Source: Microbacterium hydrocarbonoxydans
GTDB lineage: Bacteria > Actinomycetota > Actinomycetes > Actinomycetales > Microbacteriaceae
Direction of reading: 5' to 3'
NCBI RefSeq assembly: GCF_904831005.1
Contig: NZ_LR882982.1
Span: 372,001-436,000, forward strand
DNA length: 64,000 nt
This document shows, in pieces, positions 6,753 through 18,633 of the stretch. The notes under the pieces were generated by a model. That model was not told the DNA's origin. It did not search any database and worked only from the letters and a program-made list of their open reading frames with translations. Both the position numbers and the translations under genes were made by a program. The first letter of the stretch is position 1; each line of letters begins with the position of its first letter.

Positions 6753-8183
6753 TCAGCCGCGGATCTCGGCGGCGGGCGACAGGACGACCGCACCCGCCGG
6801 CACGTCCTTGAAGACCACGGCATTCGGCCCTATCCGGGCGCCGGCCCCCACCGTGACGGCACCGATGATCACGGCGCCGACCCCGATCTCGACGCCGTCC
6901 TCGATGGTCGGGCAGTCATCGGAACTCTTGCGGTTGCCGAGCGTCACGCCCTGGCGGATCATGACGCCCGCGCCGATGCGACTCGCCGGGTTGACGACGA
7001 TGCCGACCCCATGACGCAGCCGAAGGCCGGGGCCCACGCGGGTGCTCACCGGGAGTTCGATCCCCATGAATCCCTCTGTGGTCACCTTGTAGGAGCCGCC
7101 GACGATCAGGAAGACGACGCGCGCGAGCGGCCCTCGCTCTGCACGCCAGCGCTGAGCGCGCCGGAACCAGCGGAGGATGAAGCGGCTCTTCGGATACGAC
7201 GCGTTCGCGCGGCGATCGGCGGCGACCGCCTCACGATAGGTCTGCCGCGGACTCGCGGGCGTTGCGGACGGAGCCGCCGCACTGCCGCCATCCGTCTTCT
7301 CCTGCCGCACGCGACTCGCGAGCCACGCCCGGCGCTCGGCGAGCTTGCGGTGGAGCGCACGCTGCGCGAGTGGTGAGTGCGCCTCGACCGCCTGAGCGAA
7401 GTCGGTCGCGAACCGGTCGACCTCGGCCAGCTTCTCGGCCCCGGTGCGGCTGTCGTCGATCGAGAGCGATGTGATGCGGACCGCGGGGGATCCGAGCAGC
7501 CGCTCAGCCAGAGAGGAGTATGCCTCGGCGATCTCGGGGTTCTCCCACGAAGACCGCCGCCAGTCGGCGGAGGCCGTGACCTGCCCGGAGTGCACGCGAT
7601 AGGCGAGCCCCGGGATGGCGAGCCGCTGCAGCCGTGCACCGCGTGCGGCCATGCGCAGCCAGAGGTCGTAGTCCTCGGTGGGGATCTCCCGATACGCGCC
7701 GGCGCCGATCACGGCCGAGCGTCGACCGAGGAAGGTCGAGTGAGCCACCGGGTTGGTGAGCAGCAGATGCATGCCGAAGTCCTCGGGCGAGATGCCTGAG
7801 GGCCTCGGCACTCCGGGAAGCCCCGAACCCCACGTCACGACGGTGCTGAAGACGCCATCCACGCCCTGGTCCATGGCCCGCAACTGACGGCGGAAACGAC
7901 CGGGCAGCACGATGTCATCGGCGTCCATCCGCGCGACGAACTCGCTGTCGGTCGCGTCGAGCAGGTCGTTGAGCGTCGCTGCGACGCCCCGATTCGGGCG
8001 GGAGAGCACCTTCACCCGCGGGTCGTCGACCGCGCGCGCAGCGTCGGCGGTGCCATCGACACTGCCATCGTCGAGGATCACGACTTCGGAATCGCGCGGA
8101 AGCGCACGCACCGTCGATCGGATCGCCGAGGCGATGGTGCCTGCCGCGTTGTACGCAGGCACGATCACGGACAGGCGAGGCAT
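6753..8183 (-). CDS. Fusion: GT2 glycosyltransferase plus left-handed beta-helix acyltransferase
   Basis: A 476-residue two-enzyme fusion. Residues ~1-215 are a GT2 (RLSVIVPAYNAAGTIASA, VVILDDGSVDGTA, FVARMDADDIVLPGRF with the DxD motif, TEDYDLWLRM). A ~120-residue helical stretch follows, then from ~residue 355 a hexapeptide-repeat acyltransferase of the serine O-acetyltransferase (CysE) type (LRLRHGVGIVVNPASRIG, then a long run of hexads). The C-terminal enzyme probably O-acetylates the sugar added by the N-terminal half. Its ATG directly follows the TAG of the preceding gene, so the two are translationally coupled. Domain identity is well supported; the shared substrate is inferred. Confidence 0.85.
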   Translation of the reverse strand: MPRLSVIVPAYNAAGTIASAIRSTVRALPRDSEVVILDDGSVDGTADAARAVDDPRVKVLSRPNRGVAATLNDLLDATDSEFVARMDADDIVLPGRFRRQLRAMDQGVDGVFSTVVTWGSGLPGVPRPSGISPEDFGMHLLLTNPVAHSTFLGRRSAVIGAGAYREIPTEDYDLWLRMAARGARLQRLAIPGLAYRVHSGQVTASADWRRSSWENPEIAEAYSSLAERLLGSPAVRITSLSIDDSRTGAEKLAEVDRFATDFAQAVEAHSPLAQRALHRKLAERRAWLASRVRQEKTDGGSAAAPSATPASPRQTYREAVAADRRANASYPKSRFILRWFRRAQRWRAERGPLARVVFLIVGGSYKVTTEGFMGIELPVSTRVGPGLRLRHGVGIVVNPASRIGAGVMIRQGVTLGNRKSSDDCPTIEDGVEIGVGAVIIGAVTVGAGARIGPNAVVFKDVPAGAVVLSPAAEIRG

Positions 8184-9092
8184 CTACATGCCTCTGCCGC
8201 GCTTGTTCAGCGCCGACACCACGCGCTCGCCCGAGACCAGCCCCATGCCGACGACCATGGCGAGATAGGCGCGCGGCTGGCGGATGTCGTGCCCGATCGC
8301 GCGCCGAGCCCACGACCGAGCACGGGGGCGGTCGCCCAGAGCGCCGTGGGCGAAGGCGATCTGACCCTCGATGCGGGCCTGGCCTTCTCCGCTGCGCACG
8401 AACTCCGGGTGCTTGGCGAGGAGGTAGCTCAGGCCGTCTGCGATGCCCTGCCATTTCTCGCTGAAGTACGAGGTGCGGTCCCAGTGGATGATGGTGTGCG
8501 CCTCGGGGACCGCGACCACGCGGCCGGCCTTGGCGGCGCGCAGCAGGAGGTCGTAGTCCTCGCCGTATGACGCGGGCAGCTCTTCGTCGACGAGCCCGAC
8601 GGCACCGCGGAGCGCTTCGGCGCGCACGACGAAGGAGCTCGGATGCAGCTCGGTGATGCGCGAGCGGAGCAGGTCGTCGAGCGTCACCGAAGCGGGCGAG
8701 AGCCGAGCGTGCGTGCCGCCGGCGGAGTGGATCTCGATGCCGGTCGCGGCGAGCACGACCTTCTCGTCGTCGAACAGCGGAAGCTGGGCGGCGAGCTTGG
8801 CCGGCTTCCACTCGTCGTCGTCGTCGCAGAACGCGACGAGGTCGGCGGTGGCCTCGAGGATGCCGGTGTTGCGTGCTCCCGCGAGTCCGGGCGTGCGGGA
8901 GTTGTTGACGGCGCGCAGCGTGTGCGGTCCTCGATCGAGGTCTGGCAGCTCGTCGATGTCGGTGCCGTCGTAGACGAGCACCACCTCGATCGGCTGCACC
9001 GTCTCCTGTGCGAAGACGGACGCGACAGCGCGCCGTAGCAGCTGTGGGCGATTGCGCGTCGCCATGACGACGCTCACTAGCGGTTGCACCAT
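8184..9092 (-). CDS. GT2 family glycosyltransferase
   Basis: A 302-residue cytoplasmic GT-A enzyme: LVSVVMATRNRPQLLRRAV at the N-terminus, VVLVYDGTD, ARNTGILEATADLVAFCDDDDEW (DDD metal site) and SYGEDYDLLLRAAKAG. It would add one sugar to the lipid-linked EPS repeat. ATG 9092 is preceded by GGGGAG at 4 bases and replaces the longer frame that begins within the upstream hairpins. The Shine-Dalgarno sequence lies in the loop/3' arm of a GACT/AGTC hairpin. The stop is immediately followed by the ATG of the fusion gene. Donor and acceptor are unknown. Confidence 0.88.
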   Translation of the reverse strand: MVQPLVSVVMATRNRPQLLRRAVASVFAQETVQPIEVVLVYDGTDIDELPDLDRGPHTLRAVNNSRTPGLAGARNTGILEATADLVAFCDDDDEWKPAKLAAQLPLFDDEKVVLAATGIEIHSAGGTHARLSPASVTLDDLLRSRITELHPSSFVVRAEALRGAVGLVDEELPASYGEDYDLLLRAAKAGRVVAVPEAHTIIHWDRTSYFSEKWQGIADGLSYLLAKHPEFVRSGEGQARIEGQIAFAHGALGDRPRARSWARRAIGHDIRQPRAYLAMVVGMGLVSGERVVSALNKRGRGM

Positions 9093-9138
9093 TGACTCCC
9101 CAAAGTCTGGTAGATCGCCGCACTTCCCCAAAAGTGCG
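9093..9138 (-). promoter_or_regulatory. Twin hairpins with TTGGGG loops before the GT2 gene
   Basis: Between the Wzy-like stop (9150) and ATG 9092 the sense strand forms two hairpins with identical loops and different arms: CGCACTT/AAGTGCG around TTGGGG (9119-9138) and GACT/AGTC around TTGGGG (9094-9107). The second contains the ribosome-binding site GGGGAG, so folding, or a protein binding the loop, would affect translation. Confidence 0.55.
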
Positions 9139-9149
9139 ATCGGTCCATC

Positions 9150-10454
9150 CTAGCGGAGGGGTGCAGGCGGGGACAACGACGTGCTGCGCAGCTCGCGCAT
9201 GGCCAGAGCCGCCGCGGGGAAGGTGAGGATCAGCCCGTTCGGCAGCACACCGTAGAAGAAGATCTCCACGAGGATCACGAGCTGCACGGTGTTCAGGATC
9301 ATCAGAGCGGTGTTGCCGGTGCGCATCGTCGCGAAGAACATCCACACGAGCGCCGCGACGAAGCAGATCAGCGCGGGGAAGCCGTGCGAGAACATCACCA
9401 TCCACAGATGGCCTTGCGTGCCGGCCGACGGTGCGCCGTCGGTGAACGACGGGCGGGGTGCGCCGTATCCGAAGAGCGGCGACTGGAGAGTGCGCACGAA
9501 CGTCTCCTCGTACAGGTTCGCCCTGTCTTCGGTGGACGAGCTCGTCTCGACCCGGTCGGTGAGTTTGCTGCCGATGTCGAGTGCGATGGCCGCGGCCCCG
9601 GCTATCACGCCGATGACGCTGAGGAGGCCGACAGCGCGCAGCTTGCCGGCGAGGGCGAACCGGAAGAAGAGGTAGGCGGCCGCGACGGCCAAGCCGATGA
9701 ACATGCCGCGGTTCAGAGTGAGGAAGGCGGGGATGAGCGAGAGCGGGATGGCCAGGAGGATCAGCCAGAACCGTCGTCCTCGCGGGATCACGGTGAGGTA
9801 CGCGACCACCATCGGCAGGGTGATCGAGTACACGTTCCCCCAGCCGTTCGTGTAGAGGAAGGGAGCGGACGGACGTGGATCCAGGGCCAGCCAGCTGTCG
9901 GGGTTGTACTGCGTGAGCCGCCGCACGACCATCTCGCCGATGAGCTCGTTGGCCTGCAGTCCCTGCGGAAGGATGTACCCGAGCGGCGTGCGGAACGAGA
10001 ACTCCGGTGCGACGATGCCGGCGAATCCGCCCAGCACCGCCCAGAGCCAGAAGAGCGTGAACACGCCCAGCACGTAGCGCAGGGTGAGCGTCTCACGTGC
10101 GTTGTAGACGTACACGAAGACCACCGTGATCATGATGTACAGCAGCGCGCGGTAGACGAATCCGATCAACCGCCCCGAGGTGTCGACACCGATGACCGAG
10201 GCGCACATGAGCACCACGAACAGCAGCCAGATCGCGAACCCGCGCGGAACCTGGATGCCGCCTCTGCGCACCATGAGGACGACCATGCATGCCGCGAGCG
10301 GTATCCAGGCCATCTCGGCGAAGCCGAGCACCCACCAGAGAGGGAAGAAGGCGAGCATCGCCGTGAACGGCCAGCGGGGCAGCTCCGAGCGCAGGGTGCC
10401 CGCAGGGGGCGTGAGCGATCGTGCTCCGCCCGCCAGTGCGATGTGCGAGTTCAC
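9150..10454 (-). CDS. Wzy/O-antigen ligase-like polysaccharide polymerase
   Basis: A 434-residue polytopic membrane protein with about 11-12 hydrophobic segments and a long extracytoplasmic loop in the middle (NARETL to the LTLNRGMFIG helix), the architecture of Wzy/WaaL proteins. FLTLNRGMFIGLAVAAAYLF matches the conserved helix after the large loop. It probably polymerises undecaprenyl-linked EPS repeats at the outer face of the membrane. GTG 10454 is chosen because GGAGG lies 4 bases upstream; the much longer frame upstream is antisense to the Wzz-like gene. A -10 TATCCT lies at 10485-10490. Confidence 0.82.
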   Translation of the reverse strand: MNSHIALAGGARSLTPPAGTLRSELPRWPFTAMLAFFPLWWVLGFAEMAWIPLAACMVVLMVRRGGIQVPRGFAIWLLFVVLMCASVIGVDTSGRLIGFVYRALLYIMITVVFVYVYNARETLTLRYVLGVFTLFWLWAVLGGFAGIVAPEFSFRTPLGYILPQGLQANELIGEMVVRRLTQYNPDSWLALDPRPSAPFLYTNGWGNVYSITLPMVVAYLTVIPRGRRFWLILLAIPLSLIPAFLTLNRGMFIGLAVAAAYLFFRFALAGKLRAVGLLSVIGVIAGAAAIALDIGSKLTDRVETSSSTEDRANLYEETFVRTLQSPLFGYGAPRPSFTDGAPSAGTQGHLWMVMFSHGFPALICFVAALVWMFFATMRTGNTALMILNTVQLVILVEIFFYGVLPNGLILTFPAAALAMRELRSTSLSPPAPLR

Positions 10455-10565
10455 CCGTCCTCCATGTCCCCAGGGTTCGCCCCTAGGATAGGCGCACAGG
10501 CTGTTATGTAGGCGGAAAAACTGGGGACGACTCCGCGGCAGTGTGAAGGCGAGGGGGATTCGTCC
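10455..10565. promoter_or_regulatory. Divergent promoter region of the wzy-like and wzz-like genes
   Basis: Minus strand: -10 TATCCT (10485-10490), then a short leader containing CTGGGGA and the GGAGG before GTG 10454. Plus strand: the leader of the Wzz-like gene has arms GCGGA/TCCGC (about 10514-10538) around a loop holding CTGGGGA, and just before ATG 10566 arms GGCGA/TCGTC (one G-U pair) around GGGGGAT, which is the ribosome-binding site. This repeats the G-loop theme of the other EPS leaders on the opposite strand. Confidence 0.5.
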
Positions 10566-12137
10566 ATGGACAACAACGATCAGGCAGCATCCGCGACTCT
10601 GGGATTCGATCACTACGTGTTCGTGCTCAAGCGGCAGTGGCGTCTGCTGGTCGTGGCCACCGTGCTCGGCGCGCTCGCCGCCGGCGGCTATCTGCTGCTG
10701 GCTCCCCAGACGGTCACCGCGACGACGACGATCAACCTCAACGTCATCACCACCGAGCCGTTCAGCGCGCAGCGCGCGGCATCCGGCCTGCTCGACGACG
10801 CGACCGAGACGGCGATCGCACGATCGCACGTCGTGGCATCGCGCGCGGCCGACCTCCTCGAGGGCGACGCGTCGGCGAGCGAGATCCGCAGTGCATCGAC
10901 CGTCGCCACATCTTCCGGCGCCGCCGTCGTCACGGTGGATTACGACGCCCCCACCGCCGCTGCCGCGGTGCGCGGTGCGGATGCCGTGGCATCCGCCTAC
11001 TTGTCGTTCCGCAGCGAGCAGGCGCAGGAGCGCATCACGGTGATGGTCACCAACCTCAACGAGCGGATCGACGCTCTCAACACGACGCTCGGCGAGGTGA
11101 ACCAGCAGCTGGTGTCCGCCGATCCGAACAGTGCGGCGTTCGCTCAGGCGACGACCCAGCGGCAGCAGATCATCACCGAGCTCGACGGACTGCTCACGCA
11201 GCGGAACGGTCTGCAGAGCGTCGACACCACAGGTGGCATCGTGCTCTCGGCAGCAGAGGACAACGAACTCGCCTTCGCTCCCGGACGCACGGTCACCCTG
11301 CTCACAGGACTCGCAGCCGGACTTGTGGTCGGGATCATCGCGGCGTTCGTATGGAACCCCTTCGACCGACGCCTGCGCAACGCCACGGAGATGACGCGTG
11401 CGCTCGGTGCACCGGTGTTCGCGACGCTCGACGCGAACCGCGAGGATGTGCCCGCCAAGGGAGCCGCGGCCGACGCCCTCCGGGTGACGCGCGAGCGCTT
11501 GCTCGTCGACATCTATCTCGGCACCACCGTGCTCGTGATCGACGCGACCCATTCCGACGAGACTTCGCCGACCGCGGTGAACCTCGCCGTCGTGACCGCC
11601 CAGGTCGGGCACGACGTGCAGTTGATCGTTCCGGCGGGAAGCGACGACTTCCGCGAACACCTCAGGAGCGCACTCGATCTGGAGGAGACAGAAGGCGGCG
11701 CGGCCGTCTCGGCGATCGTCCCTGCGCTGCGCGTCTTCACCGCATCCGACTCCGGCGACGAGCGTCAGGGCGATCTGCTCCTCACGGAGCAGACGCACGC
11801 GGCCATCGGGAGCGCCGGGGACGAGACGCTCACCTTCCTCGTGCTGCCGTCGTCGGCGCACCCCGCGAGCATCCTCGCCGGGCTCAGGCTGTCTCAGTCG
11901 GTGGTGGTCGTCGCCCGCGAGCACGATACGACGACGACCGAGATCCGCTGGCTGAAGGAAGAGGCCGAAGCCATCGACACCGCGGTGCTCGGTGCCGTCG
12001 CCGAGCGTCGTGTGCGCCATGGGCGACGGGATGCCGCCGGCATCAGCTGGCCTCTCCCGGCTCGGACCGAACGCGGAACCGCCGCCCGTGCGAATGCACG
12101 AGCGGCGGCCAAGGTCGAGGTCGGGGCCGACTCCTGA
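10566..12137 (+). CDS. Wzz-like chain-length/export protein with P-loop-less kinase-like domain
   Basis: A 523-residue protein. A Wzz domain begins with TM1 at about 28-47 (LLVVATVLGALAAGGYLLL), followed by an extracytoplasmic region with coiled coil (about 150-215) and TM2 near 240-260 (VTLLTGLAAGLVVGIIAAFV), ending at NPFDRRLRNATEM. The cytoplasmic part resembles a BY-type tyrosine kinase (RVTRERLLVDI, TVLVIDATHSDETSPTAVNLAVV), but the Walker A GxxGxGKS/T is replaced by HSDETSPTAVN. There is no Tyr-rich tail. It probably sets EPS chain length without kinase activity. ATG 10566 follows AGGGGGA by 8 bases. Confidence 0.82.
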   Translation: MDNNDQAASATLGFDHYVFVLKRQWRLLVVATVLGALAAGGYLLLAPQTVTATTTINLNVITTEPFSAQRAASGLLDDATETAIARSHVVASRAADLLEGDASASEIRSASTVATSSGAAVVTVDYDAPTAAAAVRGADAVASAYLSFRSEQAQERITVMVTNLNERIDALNTTLGEVNQQLVSADPNSAAFAQATTQRQQIITELDGLLTQRNGLQSVDTTGGIVLSAAEDNELAFAPGRTVTLLTGLAAGLVVGIIAAFVWNPFDRRLRNATEMTRALGAPVFATLDANREDVPAKGAAADALRVTRERLLVDIYLGTTVLVIDATHSDETSPTAVNLAVVTAQVGHDVQLIVPAGSDDFREHLRSALDLEETEGGAAVSAIVPALRVFTASDSGDERQGDLLLTEQTHAAIGSAGDETLTFLVLPSSAHPASILAGLRLSQSVVVVAREHDTTTTEIRWLKEEAEAIDTAVLGAVAERRVRHGRRDAAGISWPLPARTERGTAARANARAAAKVEVGADS

Positions 12138-12140
12138 GAG

Positions 12141-12862
12141 TCAGCGAGCGGTGAGCTTGCGGTACTTGCGCCGCATCGACGCTGCGGAGTGCACGCTGTT
12201 GATGACGAAGAGCGCGCCGTAGACGACGAGGAACACCGGGGGAGCCGCCCAGAAGACGAAGCTCCAGCACAGCACGCCGGTGTCGGTGGGAAGCAGCAGG
12301 AGCGACTTGCGGGAGCCTGACGCCTCCGCGGCCTCGCCGCCGGTGTTGCGCACCAGCTGCTCGGCGAGGATCTGGCTCATGAACTGGCCCACGCTCATCA
12401 GTGTGAAGAGGAGCGCGATCACCGCGAGCCAGATCAGATCCGGGCGGTGGAGGAGGACAGCGACAGCCACGGTCAGGTGGATCGCAGGAGTGCGGATCGC
12501 GTCGACGACGTGATCGAGCCACTCGCCCGCCGGGCTCGAGGTTCCCGTGAGCCGAGCGACCTGGCCGTCGGCCGAGTCGAACACGTAGCCTGCGGCGAGA
12601 AGCGCGCCCGTCGCGAGTGCCGACCACCATGAGGGCTCGGCGACGATCATGATCGCCAGGCCGACGGCTGAGAGGCCTGCGCTGATCATCGTGACGGCGT
12701 TGGGCGAGAGCCCGAGGGCCGCCGCGGATGCGGCGACGCCTCGGGCGAGTCGACGATTCACCCACCGGGTGTACGCAGGCACACCTGCGCCGCTCTTCTG
12801 AGCGCGGTTGAGGTCGGCGAGGTGATCCTTGAACCCCGGTCGAGCACGAGCTGCCAGCTCGG

Positions 12863-12866
<4 letters not shown>
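12141..12866 (-). CDS. CDP-alcohol phosphatidyltransferase family membrane protein
   Basis: A 241-residue integral membrane enzyme with the family signature D-x2-D-G-x2-A-R-x8-G-x3-D-x3-D, seen here as DSADGQVARLTGTSS then GEWLDHVVD. About six hydrophobic helices follow. The family transfers a phospho-alcohol from a CDP-alcohol or couples a CDP-linked group to an alcohol acceptor in the membrane. Its place in the EPS locus, which also has a TagD-type CDP-glycerol synthase, suggests glycerol-phosphate transfer rather than bulk phospholipid synthesis; this is an inference. It starts with GTG, overlapping the upstream stop by four bases (GTGA). Confidence 0.85.
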
Positions 12867-16309
<3,443 letters not shown>

Positions 16310-16338
16310 TTCATGACGCCTTTCGTGGGCGGCGGAGG

Positions 16339-17019
16339 TCAGCATGTCGGGTCGTTCGGGAAGGTGTGGCTCGCGATGCGCCAGATGTCGTCGTCGCCCT
16401 GGACCAGGGAGAAGAGGTGCAGCGCACGCGGAACAGTGGCGGAATCATCGCCGATGCGATCGCCGTTCGCGTCGAGGATCGCCACTGCGGACGAGTCGAT
16501 GCACGCCGTGATCTCGGCCGTGGCCGGGTCGGCCTCGGCGTTCACCGCGGTGACATCGCTCGACACCAGTGCGGGCTCGCCCGTGATCGTCCAGCCCTGG
16601 GAGACGAGCTCCTGCCACTGGGCCTCGATCTCCGCCGCGTACGCGTCGACCGCGACGTCCTTGAGCAGTACCGCGAGATCCTCCGACGTGCCGACAGTGC
16701 TGATCGGGGCGGCCAGAGCCGTCTCCACTGTGACCAGCGCGGCGTCATCGTCGAGCTCGCCGTCGACCGTGGGCGGTGCCGCAGGTGCGGGCGTCGCCGT
16801 CACGGTCGGAGTCGGGTTCGGAGTCGGTGTGGCGGTCGCTGACGCGTCCGATCCGCTGCTCCCGCCCGATCCGGCGTCGGGAGCCGTGCCCCCACCGCCG
16901 GAAGCCGTCACCCCATAGGCGGTGATCGCGCCGAGCGCGACGACAGCCGCGACGGCGAGTGAAATCCATAAAGCCTTGCGCCTGCGCGCGACAGGCGTCG
17001 CTAAAACGTCCCCAGACAT
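16339..17019 (-). CDS. Membrane-anchored extracytoplasmic protein of unknown function
   Basis: A 226-residue protein with a short basic cytoplasmic N-terminus (VARRRKALW), one transmembrane helix at about 17-38, a Gly/Ser/Thr/Pro-rich linker (about 40-80) and a ~140-residue extracytoplasmic domain (LVTVETALAAPISTV to IASHTFPNDPTC) resembling small NTF2-like/conserved actinobacterial domains; I do not recognise a family with confidence. It heads the operon with the fibrinogen-domain protein and the CDP-alcohol transferase (30 bases between stop and next ATG), so a surface or assembly role in EPS is inferred. The start overlaps G-runs: GGGG directly before ATG and CTGGGGAC within codons 2-4. 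Confidence 0.75.
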   Translation of the reverse strand: MSGDVLATPVARRRKALWISLAVAAVVALGAITAYGVTASGGGGTAPDAGSGGSSGSDASATATPTPNPTPTVTATPAPAAPPTVDGELDDDAALVTVETALAAPISTVGTSEDLAVLLKDVAVDAYAAEIEAQWQELVSQGWTITGEPALVSSDVTAVNAEADPATAEITACIDSSAVAILDANGDRIGDDSATVPRALHLFSLVQGDDDIWRIASHTFPNDPTC

Positions 17020-17106
17020 CCCCTATATCCCCAATTAGTAGTTGCTCGTCCCACCGAGCGGGCTTCTTCGTGCTAAGAGACGAGAAGCTTCCCCAGGCGC
17101 AGAATA
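17020..17106 (-). promoter_or_regulatory. Promoter and structured leader of the 17019 operon
   Basis: -10 TATTCT at 17101-17106 (sense minus) places the transcript start near 17093, so the RNA would begin close to CCTGGGGAAGC. A stem CTTCTCGT/ACGA-A-GAAG with one bulge follows, then arms GCTCG/CGAGC around a GTGGGA loop (17044-17059), then ATTGGGGATATAGGGG directly before the ATG. Four separate G-runs occur within 74 nt. This interval also separates the flippase stop (17146) from the operon; no U-tract terminator is seen. Confidence 0.5.
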
Positions 17107-17145
17107 TCACACAGCGTGAACTTCTCACCAGCACTTTCTCCACGG

Positions 17146-18633
17146 CTATGCAGAGGGCCTCCGCAGCTCGTCGAGATGCAGCCGGCGCCGGTCGAGACGG
17201 CACCAGACGAGAAAGAGCAGAGCGCCCGCGGCCGCGGCCACGACGAGGCTGAGCCATGTCGCTCCGAGGGTCAGCCGCAGCACGATCGAGGGCACGCCGA
17301 AGGTCAGCAGCGCGACGACCAGGGGGTACAGACCGGGCAGCGGCGATACCGCGAGACGCAGCACGAAGCGCACCTGCAGGGTGGCGAGGGCGGCGTCGAT
17401 CGCGCAGGCGGCGGCCCACGCGACAGCGGCGCCCGTGATGCCCCAGATCGGCACCAGGAGATAGATGAGCGCCACGTTCACGGCGACCGCGATGGCCTTG
17501 TTCATGGCGGCCAGCCCGCTGCGGCCGCTCATGAGAAGCACGGAGTGGATGTTGCCGGCCAGGAAGGTCACGATCGAGCCGATCGCCATCACGACGAGCA
17601 CGGGCTCCCCATCGGCGAAGGAGCCGCCGAGCAGCGAGAGCGCGACGGGCGCGAAGACGGCGAGCAGCACATAGACGGGTGTGCTGAAGAGAACGAGCCA
17701 CACCGTCGCCGTGCGGTAGACGCTCTCGAGGCCCGACGTGTCGTCGCGGTGGAGCATCTTGCTGAACATCGGCGAGACCACGACGCGAAGGGCGGTGTCG
17801 ACGATCATCCCGGCGGCGACGAAGCGGCTCGCTGCGCCGTAGACTCCGGCGGCTGCCGGGCCGGCCAGCGCGCCCACGATGATCACGGCGAGCCAGATCA
17901 GCAGCTGCTCGAGCCCGGAGGACATCACGCGGGGGAGCGCATACCGGATGGTGCGCGTGGGCACACCGGAGCGCAGGAATCCCGGCTGCGCGGACTCCCC
18001 GAGCCGACGCAGCTGCCACAGCAGCACGATCACGGCAGCGATGGCGGCGGGAAGCAGCGGCAGCGCCCAGGCGAAGGCGGCTCCGACCGCGCCGGCCCCC
18101 ACGCCCACGGCGATCGCGATGGCGACCGGGCGCAGCGTCGGCAGCAGGACATTGCCCACGAGCACGTAGGCGTTCACCTTGCCGAGTGCTCTCGTCGCCG
18201 ACAGTGCGGTCAGCATCACCGAGGCTACGGGGAGGAACCACGCGATCGAGCGGACCGCGTGTGCGACCTCGTCAGCGGGGTTCTGCGCCTCGACGATCAG
18301 TGCTCCGACGAACAGGATGCAGGCGCACGCGAGCCCCGCGATCGCCGACACCAGCACGAGGAAGGCGCCGGTCGGGCGCAGCATCGCGCGTTCGTCGTCG
18401 AGCTGGCGCGGCAGGATCCAGATCGCCGCGGAGTCCATCCCGAAGCGGGCCACGCCCAGCGCGATGGTGAAAGCGCCGACCGCCTGCAGCACGACCCCTG
18501 AGCCGGCATCGCCGAGCAGGCGTCCGAGTACGACGATCAGCACGAGCCCCATCACGGCGCTGACCGCAGAGCCGACGAAGCTCAGTGCGCCTCCGCGAGC
18601 GAGTTCGGACCGTGCAGTGGGAGTGCTGGTCAT
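17146..18633 (-). CDS. Wzx-like lipid-linked oligosaccharide flippase
   Basis: A 495-residue membrane protein with 14 predicted helices of the MOP/polysaccharide transporter family: N-terminal GGALSFVGSAVSAVMGLVLIVVLGRLLGDAGSG, the repeat-like ALPRVMSSGLEQLLIW and AGVYGAASRFVAAGMIVDTAL. It would move undecaprenyl-pyrophosphate-linked repeats to the outer leaflet for the Wzy-like polymerase. ATG 18633 overlaps the stop of the TagA/WecG gene in ATGA; the longer frame upstream is not needed. It is the third gene of the glycosylphosphotransferase-TagA-Wzx operon. Confidence 0.87.
   Translation of the reverse strand: MTSTPTARSELARGGALSFVGSAVSAVMGLVLIVVLGRLLGDAGSGVVLQAVGAFTIALGVARFGMDSAAIWILPRQLDDERAMLRPTGAFLVLVSAIAGLACACILFVGALIVEAQNPADEVAHAVRSIAWFLPVASVMLTALSATRALGKVNAYVLVGNVLLPTLRPVAIAIAVGVGAGAVGAAFAWALPLLPAAIAAVIVLLWQLRRLGESAQPGFLRSGVPTRTIRYALPRVMSSGLEQLLIWLAVIIVGALAGPAAAGVYGAASRFVAAGMIVDTALRVVVSPMFSKMLHRDDTSGLESVYRTATVWLVLFSTPVYVLLAVFAPVALSLLGGSFADGEPVLVVMAIGSIVTFLAGNIHSVLLMSGRSGLAAMNKAIAVAVNVALIYLLVPIWGITGAAVAWAAACAIDAALATLQVRFVLRLAVSPLPGLYPLVVALLTFGVPSIVLRLTLGATWLSLVVAAAAGALLFLVWCRLDRRRLHLDELRRPSA

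Noticed and set aside
10455..12020. N-terminal extension of the Wzy-like frame (to 12020)
   Set aside because: It is antisense to the Wzz-like gene and lacks transmembrane or family features; GTG 10454 has a proper GGAGG.
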